DNA of 25,442 nucleotides. It comes from Polysphondylium violaceum. Lineage: Eukaryota; Evosea; Eumycetozoa; Dictyosteliales; Dictyosteliaceae. The stretch is from contig AJWJ01000335.1 in assembly GCA_000277445.1 (NCBI GenBank), positions 1 to 25,442 on the forward strand, given 5' to 3'. The notes under the pieces are model-generated. The model worked only from the letters and a program-made list of their open reading frames with translations. It did not search any database and had not been told where the DNA came from. Positions 8,584 to 18,516 of the stretch are shown piece after piece. Within the stretch, counting starts at the first letter, position 1. Every line of letters starts with the position of its first letter. Made by a program: the position numbers and the translations under genes.

Positions 8584-10154
8584 TTATTTTTCTAAGGGAG
8601 ATTTTTGATAAACAACAGAGCCAGAATCAAATTCACCTTCATCGTCATCATCTTCGTCGTCGTCGTCGTCGTCGTCTTGTTGTTGTTGTTGTCTAAATTT
8701 CAAATGTGAGGCAAATTTCTCTGAAAGGGAGCCTCTAAAGACAACCGAACCAGAGTCAAATTCGTCGTCGTCCATATCACTTTTTGAAAAGACAACAGTT
8801 CCACTGCCATTCATGGTTGTCTTGGAGCTGCCAGTGTTGTTATAGATAAATGTGCCACCTTGTTTCTCTTGGCCATCCTCGGTCATAATGGTGGCCTTTT
8901 GGGTGATCGTGTTTAATTTCAATATGGTGCCCTTTTGTACACCAGAGCTGCTAATGGTGGTGCCGTTGTTGCTGTTGGCGTCGTCAGTGTCTTCCTCTTC
9001 CTCTTCTTCTTGAGCCCTCTTTTTTCTATACTCTTGCATGACGGGTATGCATTCCGACACTAATTCACTGATGATGTGGCTACTGTTTTCCTTGCCTTTT
9101 CTAATAAAAGGATGATCCAATAGATCTTTTGCTGTGGGTCTTTTGTCGGCCTCCTTATTTAAACAAATTGAAACAAAATCATTAAATTCTTTGGACCAAA
9201 GTTCAGGTTTTTCAAATGTTGGTGCCTGTCTGAATGGAATGACAAAAATAACCTTTACTGGATTCAAATTAAAGAGAGGTGGTTTGGATTCTGCCATCTC
9301 AATAGCTGTAATACCTAATGACCAAATATCTGCTTTACTATCATATCCATTTGAACCTTTTGGTGGTGAAATTACTTCTGGACTCATCCAATATCTATTG
9401 ATTAAATTTTGAATTAAAAATTGAATTGTGAATTGAATGTTGAATTGCATTGAATTGAATATAATTAGTATAGGTTATTACTACTAATATCAATATCTAA
9501 TCTGTATACATACGGTGAACCAACAACAGTCTTTTGTTTAAAACCAGTGTTTACAAGAATTGCGCTAACACCAAAATCTGCCAATTTTGCATTACCTGCT
9601 TTATTTACTAATACATTGCCTGCTTTGATGTCACGATGAAGAATTTTATTTGAATGAAGATAAACTAAACCTTCGACGATTTGATACATAATTGCTGCAA
9701 TTTGATTCTCTGTAAGTGTAAGTGTGCACATTTGCATTATATCCAATATACTACCACCGTCACAATACTCCATAACAATCATCAAGTTATTTTCTTTTAA
9801 ATAGCAACCATGGTATTTAACAATATATGGACAATTAAATGTATTCTTTAAAATGGTGATCTCTCTCTTGAGCGATGAATTCTCTTCTGCTTCCATTTCT
9901 AAAAACTTTATTGCTACAATTTCATTATTTACAGTATTTATACATGTACAAACAACTCCAAAAGATCTAGATTTAAAGTAAATGAGTGATGAGTGTGTTA
10001 ATTTTATTTTTACTCCTGCGAGTGTGTGTGATTGATTGCAATCACACGAATGATCATTTATAGAATATAATAAATACCCTTGTCCTATTACTTCTAATAC
10101 TCTAAATAATTGTTCAGGATCTTCTTTTGATATATCTGATGATATTGATGTCAT
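8584..10154 (-). CDS. MST/Hippo-like STE20 (GCK) serine/threonine kinase (446 aa)
   Basis: Exons 10154-10078, 9966-9514 and 9394-8584; introns 111 and 119 bp (donors GTATTT, GTATGT; acceptors CTAG, ATAG). The joined 1,341 nt encode 446 residues. The kinase domain spans about 17-270: glycine loop GQGSFGVV (24-31, built across intron 1), VAIK with Lys46, alpha-C Glu61, HRDIKAGN (136-143), DFG (156-158), the STE20 signature VVGSPYWMSPE (173-183, across intron 2) and a PELWSKEFNDFV segment typical of MST kinases. Ser181 replaces the more common Ala of the APE motif. The tail is acidic (E6, then D-rich runs) and repeats a short hydrophobic motif: GTFIYN, GTVVFS, DSGSVVFR, DSGSVVYQ. These resemble the GTMV motifs of the human MST1 tail. 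No SARAH domain is visible. A role in stress or growth signalling is inferred from family only; it may correspond to the Krs kinases of D. discoideum. Confidence 0.9.
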
Positions 10155-10795
10155 GTTTATTGTATATATTTATATTATTATATGATCTATGTCATCAAAC
10201 TTTTTTTAATATTATTGGGTGAGGCGAGGAAAGAAAGAGGACCTCATAGAAAAAAAAATTAAAAAAAAAAAAAAAACTCCCATCTCGATTTGAATTTTTA
10301 TTTATTTTTTATTTATTTTTTCAGCTATTTTTTTTTTATACTGTTTTTTTTGAATTTATTGCAAGGAAGTAAATTCGTCTATAAATAGGTGGATAAGGTG
10401 AATAAAATCAGATTTTTATCACCCAAGATTTGTTTGAATTCCAACACAACAATATTGCAGAAAGTGTGTTTGACCACACCCGTTTTTTTTTTTTATATCA
10501 CCCACCATCGCACTCAAAGATAAGAATAAGTAGAGTGGTATAATAATATTGTCCATCTTTATTGTTTGTAACTATAGAGTAAAGACAGGGTTCTATGTCT
10601 TGTTGTTTAAGTCTTAGAATTTGGTTTTTACTTAGTACTTGTTTGAGAAATCAGAGATAAGATAAGATTTCTCACACGCGTGTGTAGTTTTTTGATTGAG
10701 AAAATATTCAGAAATTGTGTGGGGGATAATCCAAAACACACAAAGTTGACACATTTCACTATTTAGATATATTAATTATTGCACAATCAATCAAT
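10155..10795. promoter_or_regulatory. Divergent promoter region with two GT/AC palindromes
   Basis: 641 bp between diverging start codons of the kinase and the DUF687-like gene, with A and T runs at 10250-10275 and 10327-10350. Two symmetric elements stand out: GTGTG-TTTGAC-CACAC (10464-10479), just before a T run, and the perfect 12-base palindrome CACACGCGTGTG (10673-10684), which contains ACGCGT and lies 112 bp upstream of the plus-strand ATG. They could bind dimeric factors; which factor is unknown. Confidence 0.5.
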
Positions 10796-11854
10796 ATGCA
10801 GGGTATTAAAAAAGGATTAGCAAGTACAGTGGGATTAATATCATATACTTTTGTTTCAAAATCAGTGTTTTATTTATCGGTTGAACCAGACAAATACGAC
10901 CATTTGACATTGGATGAAATTAGAGTGATATACAACTCACTGACCCAGGACGAGCGGAATCGAGCCGAGTTTATGTTTTGGGAATTGAGTAAAAAGGAGG
11001 ACTGTCGAATAGATTCTCCATTTTATGGCAGAGAAAACTTTTTCACCAATTCTGTACTGGCAGCGAGAAGTTTATATAGATGTGGATTTATATTGTTGTC
11101 AAGTGATCAAACACTGGTTCCAGTGAAAATCAGCAAGCGTGTGGCAAGGTGCCATAGTACGCCCATCGCACAATACTACTCGTTGGGCGAGAAAATACAT
11201 AGAGAATATCCAATAGGGCGACTAGGATACATAAACGGCATGGGAAACGCGTTGGCGTGGGCGGGTACAGACGCATCCAAGCTCTCTGACAGCATGGCAG
11301 AGGGAAATAACCTCCATTGTGTATTTCTACCCTCTTTTAAAAAGTCACACGACAATTACTCACCCTCAGAAGACAAGATGGGAGTCACAATGGATGTTGT
11401 CAGACACCTTGTGGTAAACAGTGGAATTCATCAAAATAAAGCATCGTGTCTATTGGCTCAAATGTGGATCGACTATCTCCATGCAAATCCAACCAAATAT
11501 TTCCTTCAATTCTGTGCATCGGATGGAGGTACATTTACCAACAGTGCAGTGAATTTAATGTTAAAGTATGCACCCCATTATCTATCTCGCCTGTCGATCA
11601 TTGCTTTGGCACCCGGCTGTGTTGTTTTGCCCAATGAATACCTGACATCCAAGCAGGTTGTAAATTTAATTAAAAAAGAAGACACCTTGATCACTCAGTT
11701 TGGAACAGGCTCCAATCATGCAGGGAAGAATCCATCTGTTCTCTATATTCCCCATACATCCGAACATCCACATAATTTCACAAGCATAGATTACTCTCGA
11801 GCTGTTAAACCTTACATTGAATGTTTTAAAGTCCATGGTCGAATAATAGAATAG
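10796..11854 (+). CDS. DUF687-like protein, similar to chlamydial proteins (352 aa)
   Basis: One uninterrupted frame of 352 residues. The ATG at 10796 follows an A/T-rich leader, and no earlier in-frame start looks better. Residues 143-260 follow the pattern I recall for the Chlamydiales family DUF687: LGYINGMGNALAWAGTDASK (143-162), a loop with NLHCVFLPS, an AQMWIDYLHANPTKYFLQFC segment (221-240), ASDGGTFTNSAVNLML (241-256), then RLSIIALAPG (265-274). In the bacterial proteins the matching spot reads roughly ICHSQGA, an alpha/beta-hydrolase-like elbow; here Ser242-Asp243 replaces it, so catalysis by a classic nucleophile is uncertain. The N-terminal 30 residues are weakly hydrophobic and could target or anchor the protein. 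The lack of introns contrasts with every other multi-domain gene here. Function is unknown. It converges on Gemin5 with 38 bp between stops. Confidence 0.65.
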   Translation: MQGIKKGLASTVGLISYTFVSKSVFYLSVEPDKYDHLTLDEIRVIYNSLTQDERNRAEFMFWELSKKEDCRIDSPFYGRENFFTNSVLAARSLYRCGFILLSSDQTLVPVKISKRVARCHSTPIAQYYSLGEKIHREYPIGRLGYINGMGNALAWAGTDASKLSDSMAEGNNLHCVFLPSFKKSHDNYSPSEDKMGVTMDVVRHLVVNSGIHQNKASCLLAQMWIDYLHANPTKYFLQFCASDGGTFTNSAVNLMLKYAPHYLSRLSIIALAPGCVVLPNEYLTSKQVVNLIKKEDTLITQFGTGSNHAGKNPSVLYIPHTSEHPHNFTSIDYSRAVKPYIECFKVHGRIIE

Positions 11855-11892
11855 TGTAAATGATATAATAACAATAAATATACAGTAGTTTA
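11855..11892. terminator. 38-bp convergent 3' junction with two opposed poly(A) signals
   Basis: The plus-strand gene has AATAAA at 11873-11878. The minus-strand Gemin5 gene has AATAAA at 11894-11889, overlapping its own TAA stop. Cleavage 15-25 nt past each signal would place each mRNA end inside the other gene's last codons, so the two transcripts should overlap tail to tail. Confidence 0.75.
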
Positions 11893-14800
11893 TTAAATTG
11901 AATTCTCTATCAATGATTGGATTTCACTGATTTTTGCCGATGATTTGATTGATTTCAATAGATGGAGAATCTCGGGAAACAATTTATCTTTGTTTTCTTT
12001 GTTTAAACAAGAGAGCAGACATTTTATGCTATGGAGAGGATTTGATTCACTTGTTAGATCAGACCATTCAACGAGGAGATCCAACACCACTGGATGATCA
12101 AGCGGATATCTGGATTTTGCCAATAAAATAGCCTCATGAAGATGAGATGATTTTCTATAGACCTGAATGGCTTCGTCCACTTTTCCAATCAGTAAAAGAT
12201 ATGATACTGCCATATGGAAATCACCGACACACACGAGTTGTTGAGAGTAGAGATAGCAAACGGTTTCGTGAATTTCTTTGCCGGCTTGCATGGATAACGA
12301 GACGGCGTTGGGTGTAAGTTTACCATGTTTGATGATATAGTAGAGTGCTTTTTTAATGTTCCCATTCCACATATGAATAGATAGGTAGTTATCAATATCA
12401 TCAATCTTTAGTAGTTCCAGTGACTCCTTTTCGATTTGTTCTTTGACAACATCACATTTGTCTAAAAATATTGATTCAATCGATGGTATGGTTTCATTGT
12501 CATTGTTGGCCGTATTGCCATAGTCTACAATAAAGTCTTTGTATTGGTCATTACTGTTTGACGATAGTTTTCCAAGATAGTATTTAGTTAGCGGTAATAA
12601 CTGACTCTTGACATCTGGTTTTTGGATAATATCTTTGGTTAAAGGAATAATTATTTTCTTTTTAGGAGGAGCTTGAGAAGGTGTATTGATAGTAGTAGTT
12701 GTTGTTGATGTTGATGGTGGTGGGGAAGAGCTGGTCGAGGATGGCGTACTATTTGGAGTTGAAGTAGAGTTTGGCGATGTGTTTGATTGTAACTCTATTG
12801 GTTTGATGGTATCATTAGAGTCTTTAACAATATTATTAAAGGGTGCCATTTTAGGTGTAATGGTATTTGATTCTGCTATACTTGGTTTAAAAACTGGGTT
12901 TGTGTAATCCCACATTCTAACAGTTTGGTCTTCTCCGCCAGAGAATAAAATGGTTGGATCCAAAAGGCTCCAAAACACAGTAAACACTCTTCCATCGTGG
13001 CCTCTAATAACTGCCAAGCATTCATTGGTCTCTATATTCCACACTCTCACGCTACCATCACCTGAAGCCGAGGCAATTAGATTTTTATCACTTGTGGACC
13101 AACACAAACCACAAATACTTCCCCTGTGACCAGTAAATGTTGACAAAACTTGAATTTCAAAATTTGAATTTACATTTTCCTTTTCACCATCGTTGTTTTG
13201 GTTTGCTGCTACCGGGGATAATTTATAAATGATTACTTTTTTATCGACGGACCCCGAGGCCAAGAGGGTGGAGTTGTGTGGATTCCATTTCAGACGATTC
13301 ACCAATTTTGAGTGACTTTTGGTTTTTGCCACAAATTCCCAATGTTTGTTGAATATGTCGATGGTGCCGTCAGAGTAAGAGATGGCCACTCTTTCTCCGT
13401 CTTCGCTCCAGGCGATATCTGATTTTTGTTTTCCAGAGAACCCCGACTTGACGTAATGGCTCAACGGGAGATAGCCCTTGTCGAGGTTATCGAGGTCCCA
13501 TTCATAGATCTCGTTGTTTCCCACGCTATACAATTTGCTCTCCTTAGTCCTGTCTTGCGAGATCTTGGCAGGCTTCCAAGCGACTTCGTATATCTCGGAT
13601 TTGTGGCCACTGGGAAACATAGTCACTTGGTTAGAGTTTCCATTGTACACCCCCACTCGGCCATCGTCCATGCCAAAGGCAATCAAACTGCCGTCGATCA
13701 CGTGTCGACATATCGAGAGTGCTGTTACTTTGGACAGAATCCCTTTCCACACGCTCTTACATTCGTAGGGGTTGTCGGTGTTTTCCATAGGGTTCCACAG
13801 ATGAATTGAGTTGTCTCCGCACCCAATAGCCAGCGTGTTGGGGTTGAATGGCGACGAGTCGAGGCTATAGACAAAGCCCCCAAGTCCGGGGATTTTGAAT
13901 GCTGCCTTGCAATTCTCCCAGACAATCATGTTTCTGTCCAAAGAGATGGTGATCAATCTGTTGTTGTACTTGTTGTTGGCCTTGGGGTTGTTGTGCTTGG
14001 GGGCAGGGTCGTTGGCTTGGGTGATGTTAAACACGGTACGGCTGTGACCGCCCTTGAGCTTTTCAGGCTTGGCCTTGAGGTCTTGGAGATTCCACAGCAA
14101 GATGTCATAGGTGGCCGAGCTCGACACAAGGTATTGTGGATTATGTGTGCTGGACCACGACAAGGTGACCCAGCTTCTCTGCTGATTGGCAGACTTTTCG
14201 TTGACCATTGAAGAGAATTTAATGGGATTGAGTTGGGCAAGATTGCTAAACCCTTTATCAATTGTGTTGGTGTCTATTTGCTTCCATATCTTGATTGTCT
14301 TGTCCTTGGACGATGTGGCAATGTACTCTAGTGTGTCAAATGATCCGCCCGAGATCATGTTCTTTGTGACCCGGTTGTCAAACCACACAATCGACAACAC
14401 ATCCTGCTGGTGTGCAGAGATCTTTGTGACAATAGACTTGGAGATCAAGTTATAGATAACCAACACCCCATTGACGTACCCAATGGCCACCAGATCAGCG
14501 TGGTTGGGGGAAAAACACATAAAAGTTACTTCGGTGTTGGCTATTGGGGCTATGATGTCGGTGTGATTGTTGAGTGTCCTCCACAACACTATCTTGCCCT
14601 CTTTATCTGCCGACGCAATTAAATTCAACACCAATGGTGACGTGGCGACAAATGTCACTGGTTGTCGATGCAGTTCCTGATGAAAAGCAATACACTTGCA
14701 ACTATCAATATCCCACAATCTAACACTCTTATCGCAGGATCCAGATATACACTGTTGATTGTTGAACTTATTAAAACACAAAGATGTCAATCTATCACTA

Positions 14801-15219
14801 TGTCCAATTAATTCACCAATAAACTTTCTTTAATATAGCAACAAACATTAATTAGTACATGGTCTCATATATCTCTATCTCCGATATACATACCTCGTTT
14901 TAATATTGAACAAGATAATAATGGATTTTGATGCATAGATGTATATGTCATTGTGGTTGTAATCTGATATCATGCAACTGTACCAATTGGATGAGCAGGG
15001 CAGCATCTCTACGTGATTGGATACTTTGAGTTTACTCTTTACTTGATCAATCACACTTTCATGTTGACCAGCTTGATTCACACTGACACTACCATCGCCA
15101 TCACCATCATCAACATTCCTCTTACTTTGATTGACATTCACATCACCAATGACTTCATGTTTGTGTTCTATTTCATTGTTATCTGTCGATTCATATGACT
15201 GATCAGGCACTAAAGACAT
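11893..15219 (-). CDS. Gemin5, SMN-complex snRNA-binding WD40 protein (1,086 aa)
   Basis: Exon 1 15219-14894 and exon 2 14827-11893, with a 66-bp intron (GTATGT…AAAG) in phase 2. The junction restores RKFIGELIGHSDRLTSLCF, matching the first WD blade of animal Gemin5. Residues 1-70 are a polar extension. LPCSSNWYS (73-81) matches the human LPPSPNWYC segment, with Trp79 and Tyr80 at the place of the human cap/Sm-site contacts Trp14 and Tyr15. Two WD40 propellers follow, with hallmark strings DLVAIGYVNGVLVI, LGGFVYSLDSSPF, WKGILSKVTAL and SGGEDQTVRMWD. A Ser/Thr/Pro linker then precedes a C-terminal helical TPR-like part (KSRYPLDHPVVLDLLVEWSD). Gemin5 recognises the Sm site and cap of pre-snRNAs and hands them to the SMN complex for Sm-ring loading in the cytoplasm. 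The human protein is 1,508 aa; the C-terminal RNA-binding region of animals appears shortened. Confidence 0.92.
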
Positions 15220-15898
15220 ATATGGTTAATTTAATCGCGCACTCTTGTGATGGCAGAGTGTGATGTGGGGTGATGTTATTTTATGTTTTTTTTATTTTTT
15301 TGATTTTCACTTATGTGTGGTGTTTATGAAAATTTCCTCAATTAATTATTATCATATGCAATGTGTGTTGATTTGATATGAACAGATAAAGGCACCAGGC
15401 CTCATATCTATTCAATTAATTAATTAATTTAAATGATCTTTCATATGGATTCCAAGATTGTTTCCGATTCACATAATTCCTGTATTTTTTCAAAAATATA
15501 AAAAAATTTTCAATTCTTTTTTTTTTTTTTTCTTTTTCATTTCTTTTTTTTTTTTTCTATGATAGCGCGAGGTGGTAAGAAATAGATAGATAAATAGATA
15601 CATAGATAAATAGATAAACTACACTAGCTATTGGATTTATTATCAGCTCTTTCTCCTTTTCTATACCACCAGATAACACGTTACGAAAAAGCAACAGCAA
15701 CAGCAACAGCAACAACACATACACAACATACAGATTAATAGGATACATACACACAAAACATAAAAATAACTGCACAATCATTGTTTAATCGACAATAGAT
15801 CTAAACGCAGGTCCCTTTTTAACTTTCATCATACAAAGAGTTTAGTTTAGTTACTTAAACTTGAAACAAAAACATACACACATACACACATACACACA
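15220..15898. promoter_or_regulatory. Divergent promoter region, Gemin5 and CDK12/13-like kinase
   Basis: 679 bp between diverging starts. It contains T runs (15519-15531, 15544-15556), an imperfect ATAGATAA microsatellite at about 15581-15619, an AGCAAC tract near 15685-15714 and a CACACATA leader (15872-15898) immediately before the kinase ATG. No further gene is supported. Confidence 0.6.
15581..15619. repeat. ATAGATAA-type microsatellite
   Basis: About 39 bp of imperfect ATAG/ATAA tetramers in the kinase upstream region. Length variation between strains is likely; no function is implied. Confidence 0.8.
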
Positions 15899-18101
15899 AT
15901 GGATAAACCAACATCATCTATAAGTGAAAATGGTAACAATGTAGATAAACTATCACCAAAATCAACACCAGATATAAGTGTAACAACAACCAATAGCTCA
16001 CATCCTCCTCCTCCACCACCACCATCAAACAACAATAGTAATAATACACATGAAAACAACAATAATAATAGTAGTAGTAGTAGCAATAGCAATGGAACCA
16101 ATACTACTGGTGCTGCCACACCTACAACTAGTGGTGGATTAGTTATTTCACCGTCAGCCTTAAACAATATTATAAATTCGATTTCAAATTTAAATAAAAT
16201 AACATATAATAACGTGGATGCCGAATGGGGATCAAGAAATGTAGATATCTATGAGAAAATTGAACAGATTGGTGAAGGTACTTTTGGGTAAGTGTTATCA
16301 TCAATCATCAGTGTGAACACACACACAATCACATTGTATGCAAACAACAACACAACACAAATATATTAAACAATACAATCATTGTACACATTATAGTCAA
16401 GTATTTAAAGCCAGAAATACTAGTAATGGGGAAGAAGTTGCTCTTAAAAGAGTTATAATGGATAATGAGATTGAGGGTGTAAGTATACGCAGGACGAGAT
16501 ATATGCGTGTATATCTTACTTATACGATATATCTATTCATATATAGTTTCCAATCACAGCTATTAGAGAAATCAAGATTTTAAAAGAATTGGATCACAAA
16601 AATGTAGTAAGATTACATGAAGTCGTCACATCCAAGGCAACCCAACAAAACAATCATAAGGGTAACGTCTATATGGTATTTGAGTTTATGGATCACGATC
16701 TCAACGGTTTGATGGATTCACCAGTTTTTAAGTTTTTCAATCCAGAGCAGATCAAATGTTACTTGCAACAACTACTCAGAGGTCTCGAGTATTGTCACAG
16801 AAACAATGTTTTACACAGAGATATCAAGGGATCCAATCTTTTGCTCAACAACAAAGGTATTTTAAAGCTGGCCGATTTTGGTCTCGCCAGACCGTTTAAT
16901 AGTTCGGAAAAGAAACGTTTGACAAATAGGGTCATCACCCTGTGGTACAGACCACCCGAGTTGTTATTGGGCGAGGAAGTCTATGGTCCAGAGATTGACA
17001 TGTGGTCTGTAGGTTGCATCATGGCCGAATTGTTGTCCAAGAAAACATTGTTCCCCGGTCGAAACACAATCGATCAGTTGGATAAGATTTATAAAGTTTG
17101 TGGTTCCCCCAATCCCGAGGTGTGGCCAGATGCAACTAGATTAAAGTTTTGGGAAACTTTAAAACCTAAAAAACAATACAACAGAAATTTAAAAGAATTA
17201 TATCAAAGGTATTTATTTTAGAAAGATCTATAGATTTAGATTTATAAAAACTGATTTAGATCTCTGATTTATTTTTATATCTAAATCACACCAGTTTGCT
17301 CGTCGAGTCATACTAATATTCTAAAACAAACAATATCACAGTGAAAACAAACAATTTTTTACACCAGAAGCTTTGGAGCTTTTGGATAAACTGTTGTGTC
17401 TTGATCCAAAGAAAAGAATATCTGCATCTGATGCATTGGATAGTTTATATTTCTATACTGAACCTTTACCTTGTGATCCATCACGTTTACCCACTTATCC
17501 CTCATGTCATGAATATAGAACAAAGAAAAGACTTAGACAACAACAGCAACAGCAACAACAACAGCAACAACAACAACAGCAACAACAACAAAATCAATCA
17601 CGACCCAATAATGTAAATCATCATCAACAACCACCACCCCCACCAAACAATAATTTTCACAATAGCAACAACAATATGAATAGTAACGATTATAATCAAC
17701 AACATGCTTTCAAAAAAAGCCGATCAGATAATTATGCGTCAAATCCTCCCCCACCCATGGGAGGATCCTCTTACCAGTCCAATCCCGGCGGTGTCTCGTC
17801 TTACCATCCCCACTCCCACGCACACCAACACCACCCACCTCCACCCCCTGCCGGTGGCCACTATAGCACACACAACAAATCGGGCTATCCCCAGCCACCC
17901 CCACCACAGCCCGCCGGCGCCTACTACAACCACTCTGTCCCACCCCCACCCCCACCCAATGGATATCCACCCCAACAACAACAACAGCAACAACAACAAC
18001 GTGGCGGCGGTCGACCCCTCCCACACAATGGTCAAAATAATCATTATCCATATCACTCAAGAAACCCCTCTCAACCCCCACCCTCCTCTTCCTCTCGATA
18101 A
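15899..18101 (+). CDS. CDK12/13-type cyclin-dependent kinase (630 aa)
   Basis: Exons 15899-16287, 16397-16478, 16547-17208 and 17342-18101; introns 109, 68 and 133 bp, donors GTAAGT, GTAAGT, GTATTT, acceptors TAG, TAG, CAG. The joined 1,893 nt encode 630 residues. A Ser/Asn/Pro-rich head (1-115) precedes the kinase domain: GEGTFGQVF spans intron 1, Lys147 in VALK, the cyclin-binding helix PITAIRE (159-165) just after intron 2, HRDIKGSN (247-254), DFGLAR (267-272) and the T-loop LTNRVITLWYRPPE with Thr283 as the expected activating site. GSPNPEVWPD and KPKKQYNRNL match human CDK12. This group pairs with cyclin K-like partners and phosphorylates the RNA polymerase II C-terminal domain (Ser2) in the nucleus. 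The tail after about 415 is polyQ, then Pro/His/Gly-rich with P5-P7 runs. CDK9 is less likely because of PITAIRE and the KPKKQY segment. Confidence 0.93.
17536..17592 (+). repeat. CAA/CAG polyglutamine tract
   Basis: About 19 glutamine codons, mixed CAA and CAG, in the C-terminal tail of the CDK12/13-like kinase. The mixture suggests older growth with interruptions that stabilise length. A second shorter tract lies at 17974-17999. Confidence 0.9.
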
Positions 18102-18516
18102 AGCCACCCCGCCCACTCATTGTAAACTAAATGTCTAATGCAGTTTCAACACAAACACAAAAAAATAGAATAACCAAAAAAGATACACAAAAAAAAAGGA
18201 TAACAAGAAAAACACAACTTTGCCCAAAAAAACAAGAAAAACAAAAAAACAAAAAAAAAGATATTATTACTACCAATACTAGTATTTTTTGAGTTGCAAA
18301 TCAAGCAGGATTAATTTATTTATCAATAAATGTTTATTTTTTTCCATTTATAAAACCTCATTCGCACCCCCTACCACCAACTAGACCGGGCAAGAATTTT
18401 GTGATTTGGCCAAATTTTTTTTTTTTAATTTAATTTTTTTTAATTTCATTTCATATCCATCACATCACATTTACACAGATAGTAATTGTACAACTATACA
18501 TACACACAATAGGGTG
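18102..18516. other. Spacer between CDK12/13-like gene and TRAPPC10
   Basis: Tandem gene spacer of 415 bp. The first half (18140-18260) is A-rich 3' untranslated sequence; a T-rich block (18413-18440) and the TRAPPC10 leader follow. The frame upstream of the TRAPPC10 ATG stays open back to 18406, but the T-run-encoded Phe stretch there looks untranslated. Confidence 0.6.

Noticed and set aside
13426-14622. Several 60-130-codon plus-strand frames opposite Gemin5
   Set aside because: Antisense shadows of a gene with strong homology on the minus strand.
18406-18516. In-frame N-terminal extension of TRAPPC10
   Set aside because: It would add T-run-encoded Phe/Asn before a leader-like CACACA sequence; MSKDSNRP at 18517 is the more natural start.
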